Origin: Bimuria novae-zelandiae CBS 107.79 | Lineage: Eukaryota; Ascomycota; Dothideomycetes; Pleosporales; Didymosphaeriaceae | DNA length: 64,000 bases | NCBI GenBank assembly: GCA_010015655.1 | Contig: ML976721.1 | Coordinates: forward strand, 266,731-330,730 | Direction: 5' to 3' | Position numbers and translations under genes: made by a program | Notes under the pieces: model-generated | What the model saw: the letters and a program-made list of their open reading frames with translations, nothing else | What the model was told of the DNA's origin: nothing | The model's database searches: none | Part shown: positions 37,255 through 47,245 of the stretch, in pieces | Layout of the letters: the number at the start of each line of letters is the position of its first letter | How positions within the stretch are numbered: the first letter of the stretch is position 1

Positions 37255-37856
37255 GGCGAGAGACACGCGCGGGGCGCTGGAGTCGAGGGGCGGCGGTCAT
37301 GCAGTGGCCAGCTTTGCAAAAGGGAGAGCTGCGTCGGGCAGGTGCAGACCGCGTCGGGGCAAGAGCTGAGCAGCCGCAGTGAGCCTAGTCCATGCTCTAC
37401 CAACTGGCGTCCAGTGTGAGACAGCGAGCTTCGATTAACTACTGCGACAATTGCACAAATCGAGCAAGAATACAAAGCACCTCCCCCACGCGACAGGCAA
37501 GGTGGCTAGTGGGCGGGCGTCGAACGGACCGCCGTGTGGCTCAGCGCTTCCACGGCTCAGCGTCTCTTGTGCGCGACGGCATGGAAATGGTGAGTCAACT
37601 ATACGCATTGGTAGTATCACGGCGATAGCCTTGGATATCCGGTACTTCACTTTCATTGCGGGCTCACAGTCATCTACAATCGCGCCCTTTCACCCAAACA
37701 AGGTAGCCAAAGAGCGCCGATTGGCTTTCGGTATCGGGGAGCTTTCTGCTGCTCCGGAGCGGTAAGCGTCGGTTTGATATACAAAAGATTCCGCCGCAAC
37801 ACCATTGACTCCCCAACACCTTCTGTCTCGTGCTTTTTCCGTGACAGCCTTTCACC
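37255..37856. promoter_or_regulatory. Divergent promoter of SCY1-like and BCAT genes
   Basis: The two genes are transcribed away from each other across 602 bp. No specific element (for example a leucine-regulator site) could be asserted by eye. Confidence 0.55.
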
Positions 37857-39261
37857 ATGCTCCAGCAGCGGCCATTTCGACTGCTCTCTTCATTATCTCG
37901 AAGCTCTACGCGCCCAATTGCGGCCTGTCTCAGCGCGTCGCTGCGATGTCGGAGCCAGCGGCCGTATAGCATCCACGCCGATGCCTCTGTAGGATCGCCA
38001 ATCAAGGACATTGAGCCTTCCAAGCTCTCAATCACAACGACCACGAGCCCAAAGGCGTTATTGCCTCCCGAGGAGCTCATCTTTGGCCGCAACTTTTCAG
38101 GTGCGAGCTTTGGAGACGTGCACGCGAGGGTTCCTGACACATCTAGACCACATGCTCTCGCTCGAATGGACCGCGTCCGAAGGCTGGCTCCCCGCGCGCA
38201 TTACCCCGTACCAGAACCTTAGTCTCGACCCTGCTACCTGCGTCTTCCACTATGCATTCGAGTGCTTCGAGGGGATGAAGGCGTACAAGGACAAGAATGG
38301 GGGGATCAGGTTGTTTCGTCCTGAGAGGAACATGGCACGGCTGAACAAGTCATCTGCACGCATTGCGCTGCCCACCTTTGACGGCGATGCCATGATTGAG
38401 CTCATCAGCAAGTTCCTCAAGGTTGACGAGCGCTTTATTCCAGAGTACGTGGTATAGCACGACCTCGCAAGCTCAAGGCTAACATGTCGACCAGCGCGCG
38501 CGGATACTCATTGTACCTACGTCCGACCATGATTGGCACTCAACGCACCCTCGGCGTCGGTCCTCCTGCCTCGGCCCTGCTGTACGTCATTGCTTCGCCC
38601 GTGGGTCCTTACTATCCGACTGGTTTCAAGGCTGTCTCGTTGGAGGCAACCGACTATGCTGTGCGCGCATGGCCTGGCGGTGTTGGAGACAAGAAGCTGG
38701 GAGCCAACTATGCGCCCTGCATTGTCCCGCAAATGCAGGCCGCGAGCAGGGGCTTCCATCAGAACCTGTGGCTGTTCGGCGAGGAAGAGTACGTCACTGA
38801 GGTTGGAACGATGAACCTATTCGCAGCCATTAAGAACAAGGAGACTGGCCAGCCTGAGCTTTTGACTGCTCCTCTCGACGGAACGATCTTGGAGGGTGTT
38901 ACACGAGATTCTGTGCTGGGACTTGCGCGCGAGCGTCTCGAGCCGAAGGGCTGGAAGATCCTGGAGCGCAAGTTCACGATGAAGGAACTTGCGGACGCTG
39001 CGGATGAAGGACGCATGATGGAGGTCTTTGGCGCTGGAACTGCCGCCATTGTCAGCCCCGTGCGACGCATCAGCTGGAAGGGACGGCTCGTTGGCTGTGG
39101 ACTGGCCGAGAACGAGGAGTGCGGCCCCATCACAGGGCAGATCAAGGACTGGATGGAGGCTATTCAGTACGGCGACGAAGACCATCCATGGAGGTACGTT
39201 AGACGATGCTACTCTGCGCACTGCAAAGCTAACTCTCAGCAGCTACAAAGTCCCTGCGTGA
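37857..39261 (+). CDS. BAT1: Branched-chain amino-acid aminotransferase, mitochondrial
   Basis: Four exons, 37857-38100, 38147-38444, 38495-39193 and 39243-39261, 419 residues. Introns of 46, 50 and 49 nt are standard, and the last exon is only 19 nt (SYKVPA and stop). Class IV PLP transaminase: [13 protein letters not shown], the PLP lysine region [23 protein letters not shown], and [15 protein letters not shown] are all present. It interconverts leucine, isoleucine and valine with their 2-oxo acids using glutamate/2-oxoglutarate. The first 45 residues are rich in Arg, Ser, Leu and Ala and lack acids ([20 protein letters not shown]), so this is the mitochondrial isoform. Confidence 0.96.
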
Positions 39262-39818
39262 ACGGTGCGACCGTGAGGGAGTGTCGTACATGAGATCAAA
39301 AGCAGAACGCAATCCTTTATAGAACATGATCTGAGCCTGGGGATCTTAGAGGGTTAGCGGCGTTCGGAGCGAAATAGCATTAGTATGGTGGTAGATAGCC
39401 ATATGTACAAGGCCCATAATGAGCCTTGCTCAGCCCATTCACCCCAAACAGGCTCTCGCCTAAAGCTGAAAGCTGGCTATACAAGACTTATGTTCGTAGT
39501 CGATATTTAGCTCCTGTAGTTACTTATTACTTTGAATAAGCAATAGACTGTACCCTTATAACCCACTTCTACCTTTACGCGAGAGAGGCTGCATGAACGA
39601 TGATCCTTTAAGGCACCATGGTGTGTGACGTAGCTGCATTAGGCCCGGGCTAGTCCCTGTTTAGAGCTGCAGCTCCAACCTCCTTGAGTTTGCGCGCCTT
39701 CCATTCCATCCCACTCCCACCCCAATCGGATCTACCCAACTGCTCGGAGCACTTCTCGCGTCGCCTCCGCCGCCTACTACGCGTGCAAAAAAAAAAAATT
39801 CGGCACAAATTCCACGCA
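39262..39818. other. Intergenic, HMG-protein promoter
   Basis: 3' flank of BAT1 and upstream region of the HMG gene. An A12 tract at 39787-39798 lies about 20 bp before the HMG start codon, probably in its 5' UTR. Confidence 0.5.
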
Positions 39819-40856
39819 ATGCTGGCCCGCGGCGTGCTCTACCGCTTGGCAGCTGATGTACCCAAAACATCGACACACGACCTCCCGCGAATCTCGCAGC
39901 TGCTCCGAACGACCCTCTTTGCCCGCAATGGAGCCTCCCAGCCGACCATTGGCGCCATTGCGCACGCGTTCCGGTCCACAATTCTCGAGGGCCGTCGTGC
40001 ATACGCAACCAAAAGCGCGACTCAGCCAACCACGCGGGTCAAGAAGGCCGTGAAGAAGGCGGTCGCGAAGACGGCTGCGCCCAAGAAGCCTACTAAGAAG
40101 CCCGCCGCGAAGAAAGCGGTACCCAAGAAGCCCGCCGCAAAGAAGAAGAAGGCTGCCCCGAAGAAGGCTGCCAGGAGACCGAAGAAGGTGCTTACGGCAG
40201 AGGAGAAAGAGGCCGCGACCATCAAGGACCTCAAGAAGAGAGCGCTGCGTCCTCCCAAGCCGTCGTTCTTCTCCGCATGGTCTGCATTCGCAGCTGAGGC
40301 CCTTAGAGGCGCCGCGGGCCTGGAAGGCGCCCAAGGCGCCATGCGTGACGCATCGGCCAAGTACAAGGAGTTGACCCCCGCCGAACGAGAGGTGTGTTTT
40401 GTCTCGCCATTGAGCATAGCTGAATTAACGCCCGTTGCAGCACTACAACCACGTAGCCAAGGAGCGAACGGAAGCCGCCCGCGCCGAGTTCAATACGTGG
40501 ATTCACCAACACACGCCAGAGGACATCCGCGCTGCCAACTTCGCACGCGCCACCTTGAGGCGCAAGCTGGAAGCCAAGGGCAGCAAGAATGTTCAGTATC
40601 GCCGTCTGGAAGACGACCGACGTGATACCAGCAGCAAGCTGACCCCCTACATTCGCTTTAGCACTGAACGTATCGCATCGGGAGACTTAAAGGGTATTGC
40701 CTTTGGAGAGAAGGCTAAGCTCATTGCCAACGAGTGGAAAGCGCTCAATGCCAGCGAGAAGAAGGTATGCTGTTTCCCTGTGCAACCATCATGCATCTAG
40801 CTAAGATTCTGCAGAAATACCAGGACGCCTACGACGCAGCAAAGGCTGCAGCTTAA
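39819..40856 (+). CDS. Mitochondrial HMG-box protein (Abf2/TFAM-like)
   Basis: Three exons, 39819-40391, 40441-40764 and 40815-40856, 312 residues. Introns are 49 and 50 nt. The start MLARGVLYRLAADV begins a basic, acid-poor leader ending near RRAYATKS, a likely mitochondrial cleavage region. Residues about 70-130 are a histone-H1-like linker of repeated Lys, Ala and Pro (KKPAAKK-type units). Two HMG boxes follow, one at about 145-215 (PPKPSFFSAWSAFA through HYNHVAKER) and one at about 250-310 (TPYIRFSTERI through KKYQDAYDAAK). The two-box layout with a presequence matches mtDNA-packaging proteins such as Abf2 and TFAM. The long upstream open frame (from 39684) lacks supporting features, so 39819 is preferred. 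Confidence 0.86.
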
Positions 40857-41677
40857 TGACTCAGTGCTATTCTCCTATGTGTCTGAACCGTAGTTCTTTC
40901 GAATTCCGTATGGCCGGCTTTCTTCTCGGTGCTTATATCCTCAATCAGTATGCCGCGATGGTTGGCAATCATTGTATGTCTCTGTACCCTTAGGTTGCTA
41001 GAATTACATCGGCGTATGGATCCTCACTTGACCGCTGGGCGAGCTGTGTCTGGACATTGGCTTGCTTTGCGAGTAGGGGTTGGTGTATAGCTTCCTCTAG
41101 GGTCGGAATTGTTATTGGAAGTTTTGGAACTGTAACGTAGCTCTGTATCAGAAATCAATGTACACCCCGTGTTTCGGTCTCATTCTTCTTCACACTCTCG
41201 GAAAATGTATACAAACTTTTATCCCTCGCTGGCAGATCTCTGGTGCTGACCCGTCGACACAGTGCATCTTCGCCGATCTCGTCGCTATCATCCCTTCGAG
41301 CTTCCGTAGGTGTCACCCACAGGATACGGTTTTACGACCCATGTTCATCTTGGAATTCACCGTGTAGAGTTGGTCGTAGAAAGCAAGGCTGGCGAGGAAT
41401 AGGTGGGTGGATAAGGCTAGCGCCATCTGCACCCTTATCTCTCATTCCCCCAGGCTTAGCCACACGTCCACCTCTGCCCCGACTGCAAGTTTCCCCAAGA
41501 TGATCGCCGATACCAGCAAAACGAACGTTTCTATTTCCGCGGGGAACGCAGATAAGCGACCAGGATGGCCCAAGCTGGAGTCTAGCGTCACAGATAGATG
41601 TTTGCTATCAACACTTCACACGACCATGGATCTGGCACGCATGTACTTTCCTTTGACGATCCACCAGTCTGTCGGCC
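40857..41677. other. Intergenic upstream of the CLC locus
   Basis: About 820 bp; possible promoter of the CLC gene. Short ORFs only; nothing recognised. Confidence 0.4.
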
Positions 41678-44078
41678 ATGTCTATCAGTGAACACGAAGC
41701 TACTGAGCGCACAGCTTTGCTGTATCATGTTGCGAATGATAGGAGACTGAGTGAATTGGAACACGAGCACGATGCCGAAGCGCAGAGCATCATCTCGAGC
41801 ACGGTTACCAAGGAAGAGCAGGCTTTGGGCACGAATGCGGTCGGCGAGAGACTACCTTATAACGACTATACGACGATAGATGGCTTCATGATCTTGTAAG
41901 CTTCTCGCCACACCTTGATTGTTAGGCCCACAGCTTGCTCAAGTTGGTTGGATAGGTCAAAGATTCGTCTCGTTTCCGGTACATTCAGTCGCGCAGAGGA
42001 CTTCGTAACCAAGCCATATCCCTCTTCGAAGCTTCCTCGGGCTGGATAGCAGTCATGTTCATAGGCGCCATTACCGCGTGTGTAGCCTTCGTCGTCGACG
42101 TCGCCGTCGCAACCGTCTCGGATTGGAAGTCTGGGTACTGTACCACCAACCCGCTTCTCAGCCGTGAAGCATGCTGCTCCCACCACACGCCTCTCCTTCT
42201 CTCCAGCGCATCTCCAGAACCAGAATGCTCGGACTTCTGCCCATGGACAGACAGCTACCCCAGATCCTTCGCCATCCACGTCGCCATGGCCCTCGCCTTC
42301 GGCACGCTCAGCTCCTCAGCAACCATGCTCACAAAGTCCACCTTCCCCACCGCGACCCGGACACCCCCTCAAAAGACGCACCCCCGAAGCACCCCGCGGA
42401 AAAGGGAAAGGTAATGTACATGGCATCCGGCAGCGGCATCCCAGAAATCAAAACGCTTCTCTCAGGCTTCGTCTCCACCTGCGTCGGTGCACTGGTGGGA
42501 AACGTGTTCCCCAAGTACCGCTCCAACGGCCGCAAGATGCGCGAGCTGCTCAGCGCCGCATGTGCAAGTGGGCTGAGTGTGGCCTTTGGCGCGCCGATCG
42601 GCGGCGTATTGTTCAGCTACGAGATCAGCACGTATTTCCCGCGGACGGTGCTGTGGCGCGCTTTTCTGTGCTCCATGGTCGCGGCTATGGTGTTGAAGGA
42701 GTTGAATCCCATGGGGACGGGGAAGCTCGTGCTGTTTGAGACGAACTACGGGTCGGATTATCGGGCTGTGCATTATGTGGTATTCGTGGTGCTGGGGCTC
42801 GCGGGCGGTGTGTTTGGGGGGCTGTTTTGCAAGATGAATTTCCTGTGGGCGAAGTGCTTCCGGAGTTTTGGCGTCATCAAGAGGCATCCTGTGCTAGAGG
42901 TGGCGCTGGTGGTGCTGGCGACTGCGTTACTCCAATTTCCGAATCCGTTGACACGCGAGCCGGGAGATGTGATTATCAAGAACTTGCTTGTGGAGTGTGG
43001 GAAGGGGAGTGCCGCGAGGCCGTCGTGGGTTTGTCAGAACGAGGCTTCTGGTGAAGTGAGCTGGGGGTACACAGGCACGTTATTCCCCCCTGCACATGGA
43101 GGTGTGGTAATGTCTGACTGAGGTATAGGTTACCTCATCCACGGCACCCTCATCAAACTCGTCCTTACCACCATAACCTTCGGCATCAAAGTCCCCTCGG
43201 GCATCATCATCCCCGCCCTCGACGCAGGCGCCTTCTTCGACCGCCTCCTCAGCCTCTTCATCCCGTCCATTTCCCCCGGCATTTTCGCCCTCGTCGGCGC
43301 CGCCGCCTTCCTCGCCGGCGTATCCCGCATGACGATATCCCTCGCAGTAACAATGTTCGAGCTCACCAGCTCCTTCCCCTACACCCTTCCCTGCATGCTC
43401 GCCATCCTCGTCGCAAAATGCACTGCCGACGCCATCTCCCCCCCACGGTGTCTACGACCTCGCGCAAACCCTTCTCGCGCACCCCTTCCTCGACGCCGAC
43501 ATTCCTTAAAAGCCATCCGCGGTCGCGCCCTCCTCGTCGAAGAACTGATTCCCCCGCCGCGCACCATGGCGGAAATTACGGTCTCCCTCGGGCCCGGGGA
43601 GACGCGCGTCCGCATGGCCGTCTTGCTGGAGAAATTGGCACTGTTGAAGGGCCGCGGACTCATGGATGCGGGACTGGTGGTGGTGAGGAGAGTTAGGGAG
43701 GGGGATGAAAGGGGGGTGTTGCAGGGGTATATTTTGTAGGCGGAGCTTGAGTTTGCTTTGACGAAGTTGTTGCCTGAGGACGCCGGAGCGGAGGCGTGGA
43801 CGGTGCGCGTGCTGGAGCACGGCGATAAGGTGGAGGAGGATGGCGAAGGTGCGCCGCCCGAAGCGCTCGAGGCGGATCTAACGCCCTTCGTAGACCGCAC
43901 GCCGCTCAGCATCTGCGCGCGCGCACCGCTCGAGTACGCGGTTGAAATGTTCAGCAAGCTAGGACTGAAGTACCTGTGCGTGACGGAGGAGGGCACAGGA
44001 TCCCTCGTCGGCGTGATCATTAAAAAGCGGCTTGTCGGGTATCTGGAGCAGTTAAAGGAAGGCGGACATGACGATTAG
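41678..44078 (+). pseudogene. CLC-type chloride channel/transporter, apparently inactivated
   Basis: Clear CLC family content in order: N-terminal tail with ERLPYNDYTTID, membrane part with SSGWIAVMFIGAITACVAF, selectivity motif GSGIPE near 42430, then GLSVAFGAPIGGVLFSYE, VPSGIIIPALDAGAFF, VSRMTISLAVTMFE and a C-terminal CBS pair (ALLVEELIP..; FVDRTPLSICARAPLEYAVE). The reading frame is broken repeatedly: one base missing at about 41880 (IDWLHDL expected), a frame change near 42350-42375, a seven-C run at 43438-43444 that shifts 20 codons until about 43507, and an in-frame TAG at 43737-43739. The segment that should follow LLSGFV (42475) and carry GKEGPxVH is absent. An intron at 41896-41955 is good; one at 43051-43128 is uncertain. 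Multiple lesions favour a pseudogene; assembly errors could explain the single-base ones but not the deletion. Confidence 0.75.
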
Positions 44079-44872
44079 CATTAACTTCTCACGGTGAAGC
44101 AAGTCATTGAACGAGAAGAATAATCTAAGCAAGCTTCAATACATTCATTACTGGACATCACCCTCGGCGAGCTCAGCTTCGGTGGCAGATTAAGTACAAT
44201 AGCACAGCAAAGAAAAAGACATAAATGATCCGTCTACCACTGCACCCTCACTCTCTCACGCGGCAGATATAAACAATATAGGATGGCGCAAAAGGGGGTG
44301 TTATGTAACAACGAAACGAAAAGGGATATGATGTGGATGGAACATGCATCAATGAGAGACAAGGAAGTAGTGTTGCGCTAAGCGCAACGAGGGGAGGAGT
44401 GTATATACAGGTCGACAGTAGTGGGGTTTGTTTTGACACCGAAGCGTCGGGTATTGAGTGTGTATAGTAACGACTGGGCGCAAACGCAAAGCGTAGAGCT
44501 TACAAAGGGTATTGTGATGCAGCGGACAAAAGAGACGCGCACGGGAAGAAGATAGATCTACATATCGAAGTAGCATCGCATCGCAGCAGCGCCGAACCGA
44601 CGAAGCGTACGCGCGCGCGGTGCGTGTATATGTACGCGAGACGGATATGGCCAGTCGCAGAGGAAGAAAGTTGCATAGGCACAAAGGAATCGAATCGGAC
44701 GCCCGGCGCTCGCTAGCTATGCTCGAAGCAAAGAATGATGGATCCTGGAGACAGAGAGAGGAACCGCTGGAGACTTTTTGTGAGAGGCCGAAAGGATGCA
44801 GAAGACCGCCTGGTGCCTGAGGAACTCCGAAGGAGACAGGGAAAGTGAGGAAGGAGGCTTGGGTTAGGTCGT
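44079..44872. other. Convergent intergenic region
   Basis: 3' flanks of the CLC locus and the kelch-like gene. Reverse ORFs here are low-complexity; nothing recognised. Confidence 0.4.
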
Positions 44873-47245
44873 TCATTTTCCAACGCCGAGGTTAAGCCAT
44901 GACATGTCTTGCCCAGCCTTCTTGCTAGGCTCGGTTGATTGGCCGCCAGGGAAGACGGTTACCGTGCTTTCCCGACCCGCTGGTGGCTCGCCTAGGCGCG
45001 GAGGCGCAGGGTAGAACGAGTTGAAGTCGGCGTCCTGCTGTTGTTTTGACTGGAGGTTGGTAAGGTTGCCGGCCGGGAAGACAGTGTTGGTGCTGTCCCG
45101 AACCTCGGGTCCACCCAGTCTTGGTTGGCCGGGATAGAAGGAGCTGGCCTCTCTCGGGTAGAAAGAGCTCGTGTTATCGGGATAGTACGAACTAGCGCCG
45201 TCGCGATAATTGTTGTCCATGACGACGCTGCTCGTGTAGTTGCTGCTCGCCCGTCGTCCGTCGTGGCTCACTGGTGTCCAGCTTTCGACTGGGCCTCTTA
45301 GATAGAAGTCGTCGCGGCTGGCTCCGGAGTGAGTGCTTGCTCCGGAGTTGGCTCGCGCGAGTTCTGCCTGCATAGGCTGGCCGGGTAAGTTGTCTGTCGA
45401 ATTGCCTAATGTCGGGCTACCACTGGTGACTTTGCTGAGACGCTGATTCTCAAACTTGGGAATGTCCAGAGGCGGAGGGGCGTGTAATGGCTGGCTGTAT
45501 ACCCTTGAGTGATCGTACATCGACTGGCTGCCGGCGCTTGTACGCTCAGATGCAAACGTCGATCGATCGGGCATAGCAGCGAGGTTCGTTGCATCATTAT
45601 TGGCAAAGTAGCGGCTCCAACCAGAGCTACGACTTCTATTGAGGTTGGCCAGAGCCTTGGGTTGTGGCGGTATCCGGCCTGAGTTTTGTCGGACGATTTT
45701 CTCGTCGATGGATCCAGGCTTCAGGTCAAACTTTGACAGTTCGACCGGTTCGCTATAGCCGAGAGGGCTGGCTTTCTTGACCAGACCAGAAGTGCTAGCA
45801 TTGCTGAGCATGCCCCTGGTGTGGCCGTTGCCATTGGTTCTACCAGCGATGATGGCCAGCGACGTCTGCGAGCCGTTCACCTCTGCGAACCTGGGCTGAC
45901 CGACCGAACCCCCTGCTTCCTTCATGAACTCGGCACCACGGTCGGCGAAACTCAAGCGATTCTTCTCTACGTACCCTCCTTGCGCTGTCCTCCTCTTCTT
46001 CGACTTCCTCCATCGGAGGCAGAGGAGAAGTAGGATCAACAGAGCAGCGATTCCAAAGATTGCGCCTAGTGTCGCACCCAGAACCGTCAGCATCCTGTCC
46101 TTGTTGTTCACCGGCGCGCCAGCGGGGGGTGCGGCGGCGGCAGAAGAAGATACTGCAGGTGTCTCCGTGGCTGTTGACGTTGGCGATAAAGATGATGAAG
46201 CGGTCGATGAAGGCTGTAAGACACTCTGCAACTGGCGGCCAGTGAAGAATTCGGTCGCATTCACCCACGAGTTCTCGGACGCGTCGAAGATGCACAAAGG
46301 ATCCTGGGCATTGCCACCCGTGAAGACTGTTCTGCCGTTGTCACTTTGAGCGATTGAATAACCACTTCGGACGACATCCGGCGCGAGAGTACCATTATAA
46401 GCGGGGAATTTATCAATCGTGAGTCGTTTCGTCTTGCTGCCCACGGTCGTGCCTTGCTCAGCGAGAACTCCGTTTTTGCCTAGCAGAACAGTCCGCGTAA
46501 CCTCGTTCGGGGTAACGCCCATGTTGAAGGTTTCAAGCACTTTGCTTCCGTCGTCACCTTGAATCAAGGTACACTGTGTCACCTCCGGGCTAGTGATGGC
46601 TTTCGGAATGGCCACACCTAAATCTTTCCATCCTTCAAGCGCACCAGAGGCATCCTGGATAGCGCCGAAGGTGTAGACAGCGGTGTTTGATGCACTTCCT
46701 CCAACCATGACTGCATGGGTAGAGTCCCATGGCATAAGCACCGGCTTTTGGAGTGGTGGGTTGGCTCCAGCTGGCTGACTGAGGACGGTATATGGCGTTC
46801 TTGTGTCGATGAGGAAGCTCTCCGAGGAGAGGCCGTTGGATTGGGGATCACTGGATCCTGAGTAGACCAGTATCTGTTTCGTTCCAGGAATGTAAATGGC
46901 GGCGTGATTCGTTCGTTCCTTCGTTACCCAGCTCTCCGACCTCTGCCAATCCCACTTCTTCTCCTTGAACGAGTAGTGCATCAATCCAGGGTACTCCCAG
47001 CTACTGGCCGTCTCATTCACTCTCCCACCGACCACAAACATCCTATCCGTGTTGCCTTCGCCCGCTTCCGGCGCCAAAACGCACTCCGCGCCGGTCAATG
47101 ATATGTCCATGGGCAATTTCTTCCATTCTGAACCGGTTGCAAGTTCCAACGCCTGGAACCCCTCTGGTGAATAGACGTAGAGGGTATTTTTGTAGATGAC
47201 GGAGCAATGGTTCGCCAGATTGTAGGCGGGATCGCGGAAACTCAT
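44873..47245 (-). CDS. Kelch/beta-propeller single-pass membrane protein
   Basis: Single exon, 790 residues. Residues 1-340 look like a kelch-type propeller: repeated hydrophobic strands with RMFVVGGRVNE, NHAAIYIPGTKQILVYSGS, AVMVGGSASNTAVYTFG and TVFTGGNAQDPLCIFD. A Ser/Thr/Pro/Ala-rich stalk (345-380) leads to one membrane helix at about 384-410 (LGAIFGIAALLILLLLCL) followed by basic residues (RWRKSKKRR), so the tail is cytosolic. The 380-residue tail is low complexity, with a repeated FYPxxPRLGxP..RxSTxTVFP unit near the end. No signal peptide is visible at MSFRDPAYNLANH, so how the propeller reaches the outside is unclear. The layout resembles fungal cell-surface sensors; function is not established. 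Confidence 0.82.
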   Translation of the reverse strand: MSFRDPAYNLANHCSVIYKNTLYVYSPEGFQALELATGSEWKKLPMDISLTGAECVLAPEAGEGNTDRMFVVGGRVNETASSWEYPGLMHYSFKEKKWDWQRSESWVTKERTNHAAIYIPGTKQILVYSGSSDPQSNGLSSESFLIDTRTPYTVLSQPAGANPPLQKPVLMPWDSTHAVMVGGSASNTAVYTFGAIQDASGALEGWKDLGVAIPKAITSPEVTQCTLIQGDDGSKVLETFNMGVTPNEVTRTVLLGKNGVLAEQGTTVGSKTKRLTIDKFPAYNGTLAPDVVRSGYSIAQSDNGRTVFTGGNAQDPLCIFDASENSWVNATEFFTGRQLQSVLQPSSTASSSLSPTSTATETPAVSSSAAAAPPAGAPVNNKDRMLTVLGATLGAIFGIAALLILLLLCLRWRKSKKRRTAQGGYVEKNRLSFADRGAEFMKEAGGSVGQPRFAEVNGSQTSLAIIAGRTNGNGHTRGMLSNASTSGLVKKASPLGYSEPVELSKFDLKPGSIDEKIVRQNSGRIPPQPKALANLNRSRSSGWSRYFANNDATNLAAMPDRSTFASERTSAGSQSMYDHSRVYSQPLHAPPPLDIPKFENQRLSKVTSGSPTLGNSTDNLPGQPMQAELARANSGASTHSGASRDDFYLRGPVESWTPVSHDGRRASSNYTSSVVMDNNYRDGASSYYPDNTSSFYPREASSFYPGQPRLGGPEVRDSTNTVFPAGNLTNLQSKQQQDADFNSFYPAPPRLGEPPAGRESTVTVFPGGQSTEPSKKAGQDMSWLNLGVGK

